NCBI GenBank assembly: GCA_036381125.1 | Contig: DASVDK010000318.1 | Span: 1 to 6,953, forward strand | DNA length: 6,953 bases | Reading direction: 5' to 3' | Source of the DNA: DASVDK01 sp036381125 [NCBI: Thermodesulfobacteriota bacterium] | GTDB lineage: Bacteria; DASVDK01 | Shown here: one piece after another, positions 5,578-6,953 of the stretch | How the letters are laid out: the number at the start of each line of letters is the position of its first letter | Position numbering within the stretch: the stretch's first letter is position 1 | Program-made: the position numbers and the translations under genes | Notes under the pieces: model-generated | Told to the model about the DNA's origin: nothing | Database searches by the model: none | Seen by the model: only the letters and a program-made list of their open reading frames with translations

Positions 5578-6243
5578 GTGAAGGTCCAGGTCGCGCCGTC
5601 CCTGCTGTCGGCCGACTTCGGCCGCGTGGCCGACGAGTGCCGGGCCGTCGAGCGGGCGGGCGCCGACTGGCTCCATCTCGACGTGATGGACGGCCGCTTC
5701 GTCCCGAACATCACCTTCGGCCCCCCGCTCGTGGCCGCCGCCCGGAAGGCCACCCGCCTGCCGCTCGACGTCCACCTCATGATCGACGCGCCGGAGCGGC
5801 AGATCCCGGCCTTCGTGAAGGCCGGCGCCGACTACGTCACCATCCACGCCGAGGCCACCGCGCACGTCCACCGCCTGGTGCAGAGCATCAAGGAGGCAGG
5901 GGCCCGCGCCGGCGTCGCCATCAACCCCGGTACGCCCGCCTCGACGCTCGAGGCGATCCTGCCCGACCTCGACCTCGTGCTCGTGATGTCCGTGAACCCG
6001 GGCTGGGGGGGGCAGACGTTCATCCCGGGCGCGCTCGAGAAGGTCGCCGCCCTTCGCCGGATGATCGACGCGAAGGGCCTGCCGACGCTCATCTCGGTCG
6101 ACGGCGGCGTGAAGGCCGACAACGCCGGCCGGGTGGCCGCCGCGGGGGCCGACGTCCTCGTCGCGGGCAGCGCCATCTACGGCAGCGGCGACTACGCCGC
6201 CGCCATCTCCGCCATCCGCCGCGCCGCCGAATCCTCCCGCTAG
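5578..6243 (+). CDS. rpe: Ribulose-phosphate 3-epimerase
   Basis: A 221-residue metal-dependent TIM-barrel enzyme that interconverts ribulose 5-phosphate and xylulose 5-phosphate. Nearly every family signature is present: VAPSLLSADF (5-14) at the N-terminus, HLDVMDGRFVPN (33-44, with metal ligand H33 and catalytic D35), DVHLMI (H66), MSVNPGWGGQTFIP (137-150) for phosphate and lid, and SVDGGV (D175, second catalytic acid) followed by GADVLVAGSAIYG. Length is typical (about 215-230). The start is GTG at 5578, placed so that the protein begins at the usual position before APS-x-LSADF. Its Shine-Dalgarno (AGGGA) overlaps the transaldolase stop and is only 3 nt from the start, so translation probably depends on coupling to tal. 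In the operon it supplies the substrate of Prk. Confidence 0.96.
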   Translation: MKVQVAPSLLSADFGRVADECRAVERAGADWLHLDVMDGRFVPNITFGPPLVAAARKATRLPLDVHLMIDAPERQIPAFVKAGADYVTIHAEATAHVHRLVQSIKEAGARAGVAINPGTPASTLEAILPDLDLVLVMSVNPGWGGQTFIPGALEKVAALRRMIDAKGLPTLISVDGGVKADNAGRVAAAGADVLVAGSAIYGSGDYAAAISAIRRAAESSR

Positions 6244-6307
6244 GCCGGATCCCGGTGGGGTGAGGCGCGGCGCGGGTCGGCTGCCTGCCCCCCGATGAAA
6301 AGCGAGT

Positions 6308-6320
6308 GGGGTCAGACCCC
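6308..6320. repeat. GGGGTCAGACCCC palindrome (REP-like element, left arm)
   Basis: GGGGTC and GACCCC are perfect complements around a central A. The left half GGGGTCAG is also the exact reverse complement of CTGACCCC at 6351-6358 and 6376-6383, so it can pair with either tandem copy to its right. It lies 65 bp after the rpe stop, between convergent genes, the usual place for repetitive extragenic palindromes. Confidence 0.6.
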
Positions 6321-6333
6321 AACGTTTGCCGGT

Positions 6334-6383
6334 CTGGAAAATGGAAAGACCTGACCCCCTGGAAAATGGAAAGACCTGACCCC
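6334..6383. repeat. Perfect 25-bp tandem duplication ending in CTGACCCC
   Basis: Bases 6334-6358 and 6359-6383 are identical. Each unit begins CTGGAAAATGG, continues AAAGACCTGACCCC, and is much richer in A than the surroundings. The second unit ends one base before the stop codon of the minus-strand gene. With the palindrome at 6308-6320 it forms one compact element. I recall similar GGGGTCAGGTCTTTCC-type words in intergenic regions of other GC-rich uncultured bacteria, sometimes near REP-associated transposases. No transposase is present here. The element may also act as a bidirectional terminator, since rpe and the gene on the other side converge on it. Confidence 0.7.
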
Positions 6384-6384
6384 G

Positions 6385-6953
6385 TCAGGCGTCGTCATCG
6401 ATCGCGGCGGGGGCTCGGCGGTCGCGGCTCCCGGCCAACCTGTCCTCGACGGCGGCGAGGGTCTCGGCGGTGTCGACGTCGGTCACGACGGCCGGGTCGG
6501 CCGTCTCGACGAGGGCGACGCGGTCGGGTACGGCCTCGAGGACCGCCCGCCCGCCTCGCTCGCCCGAGAGGCCGGCGAGCGCCGGGAGGAGGTCGGCCGG
6601 GAAGAGCACGGGGTTGCCGCGGCGCCCCTCGAAGGTGGGGACCAGCACCCGGTCGGGCTCGGCCTGGTGGATGGCGAGCAGGCGATCGAGCAGGGGTGCG
6701 CGGACGAGCGGTTGGTCGGCCAGGAGGAAGAGGACCCCGGTCGCCCCGGTCGGCACGGCCCGGGCGCCGGCCGCGACGGAGGTGCCCTGCCCCTCGGCGT
6801 GGCGGGGGTTGACGACGAGGCGCACGCGCGCGTCGCCGGCGCTCGACCCGGAGACGACGGCGGCGACCTCCTCGGCGGCGTGGCCGAGGACGACGGGTAT
6901 CGACGCCACGCCCGAGGCGAGGGCGGCCGCCAGGGCGTGGCCGACGAGCGGCC
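6385..6953 (-). CDS. MobA/MocA-like nucleotidyltransferase (probable molybdenum cofactor cytidylyltransferase), N-terminus outside window
   Basis: The frame is open from the right edge to a TGA at 6387-6385 and shows 188 codons. An internal GTG at 6909 is not the real start, because PLVGHALAAALASG just before it is typical family sequence. The protein belongs to the NTP-transferase group that attaches CMP or GMP to molybdopterin for molybdenum hydroxylases. Counting from that GTG, visible motifs are IPVVLGHAAEEV (4-15), NPRHAEGQGTSVAAGAR (34-50), FLLADQPLV (61-69, with D65 the expected metal/nucleotide aspartate), RRGNPVLFP (96-104, commonly GHPVLF in the family), ERGGRAVLEA (117-126) and TDVDTAETL (143-151). 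The missing ~20 N-terminal residues should hold the LAAG-x-GSRMG nucleotide loop. The sequence cannot decide CTP versus GTP use, or whether it serves xanthine dehydrogenase, CO dehydrogenase or another enzyme. It converges on the prk operon, with a repeat element at its stop codon. Confidence 0.85.
   Translation of the reverse strand, partial: PLVGHALAAALASGVASIPVVLGHAAEEVAAVVSGSSAGDARVRLVVNPRHAEGQGTSVAAGARAVPTGATGVLFLLADQPLVRAPLLDRLLAIHQAEPDRVLVPTFEGRRGNPVLFPADLLPALAGLSGERGGRAVLEAVPDRVALVETADPAVVTDVDTAETLAAVEDRLAGSRDRRAPAAIDDDA

Noticed and set aside
6334-6383. Short CRISPR array
   Set aside because: The two 25-bp copies are directly adjacent with no spacer, and no cas-like gene is present.
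1-6953. tRNA, rRNA or complete insertion sequence
   Set aside because: No tRNA-like T-arm motif with matching stems, no rRNA-like stretch and no transposase frame was seen on either strand.

Overview
The window comes from a very GC-rich bacterial chromosome (roughly 70% GC by eye, with strong G/C third-position bias in every intact gene). A Calvin-cycle-type phosphoribulokinase, a peptide-transporter/M20-peptidase remnant region, a molybdenum-enzyme maturation gene and GGGGTCAG-type intergenic repeats together suggest an uncultured soil or subsurface lineage such as Rokubacteria/Methylomirabilota (NC10) or a deltaproteobacterial relative. This placement is inferred from gene content and base composition only. 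Nothing here is diagnostic.

Layout. (1) 1-912, minus strand: most of an M20-family zinc peptidase/deacylase; its C-terminus lies outside the window. (2) About 953-1610: a patch of dead genes. On the minus strand lie eroded pieces of oligopeptide-type ABC transporter ATPase(s). On the plus strand lie only the last ~70 codons of an aldehyde dehydrogenase. Both lost their 5' parts at the same point near 1386-1397, as expected if one deletion removed everything between them. (3) 1623-3507: a Crp/Fnr-family regulator (minus) divergent from a thioredoxin reductase, trxB (plus). They share a 220-bp control region holding a perfect 7+7 bp inverted repeat placed over a good -10 box of the regulator. 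(4) 3508-3837: a 330-bp non-coding, structured region with a candidate promoter. (5) 3838-6243: a tight plus-strand operon prk-tal-rpe (phosphoribulokinase, transaldolase, ribulose-phosphate 3-epimerase). (6) 6244-6384: an intergenic spacer with a GGGGTCAGACCCC palindrome and a perfect 25-bp tandem duplication. (7) 6385-6953, minus strand: a MobA/MocA-like nucleotidyltransferase whose N-terminus lies outside the window.

How the genes work together. The prk-tal-rpe operon handles the ribulose-5-phosphate end of sugar-phosphate metabolism. Rpe makes ribulose 5-phosphate from xylulose 5-phosphate, Prk phosphorylates it to ribulose 1,5-bisphosphate (the RuBisCO substrate), and transaldolase rearranges C3/C4/C6/C7 sugar phosphates. 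This resembles the regenerative half of a Calvin cycle that uses transaldolase. No RuBisCO gene is in the window. The Crp-like/TrxB pair is probably a separate redox module. The M20 peptidase probably once sat downstream of a peptide ABC transporter that has since decayed.

The points most worth a second look are the transaldolase-containing prk operon, a Glu-to-Gln change in the EGLHP motif of Prk, the shared deletion scar between the ABC and aldehyde dehydrogenase remnants, and the repeat element abutting the last gene. I did not find a clearly new defence or mobile system.
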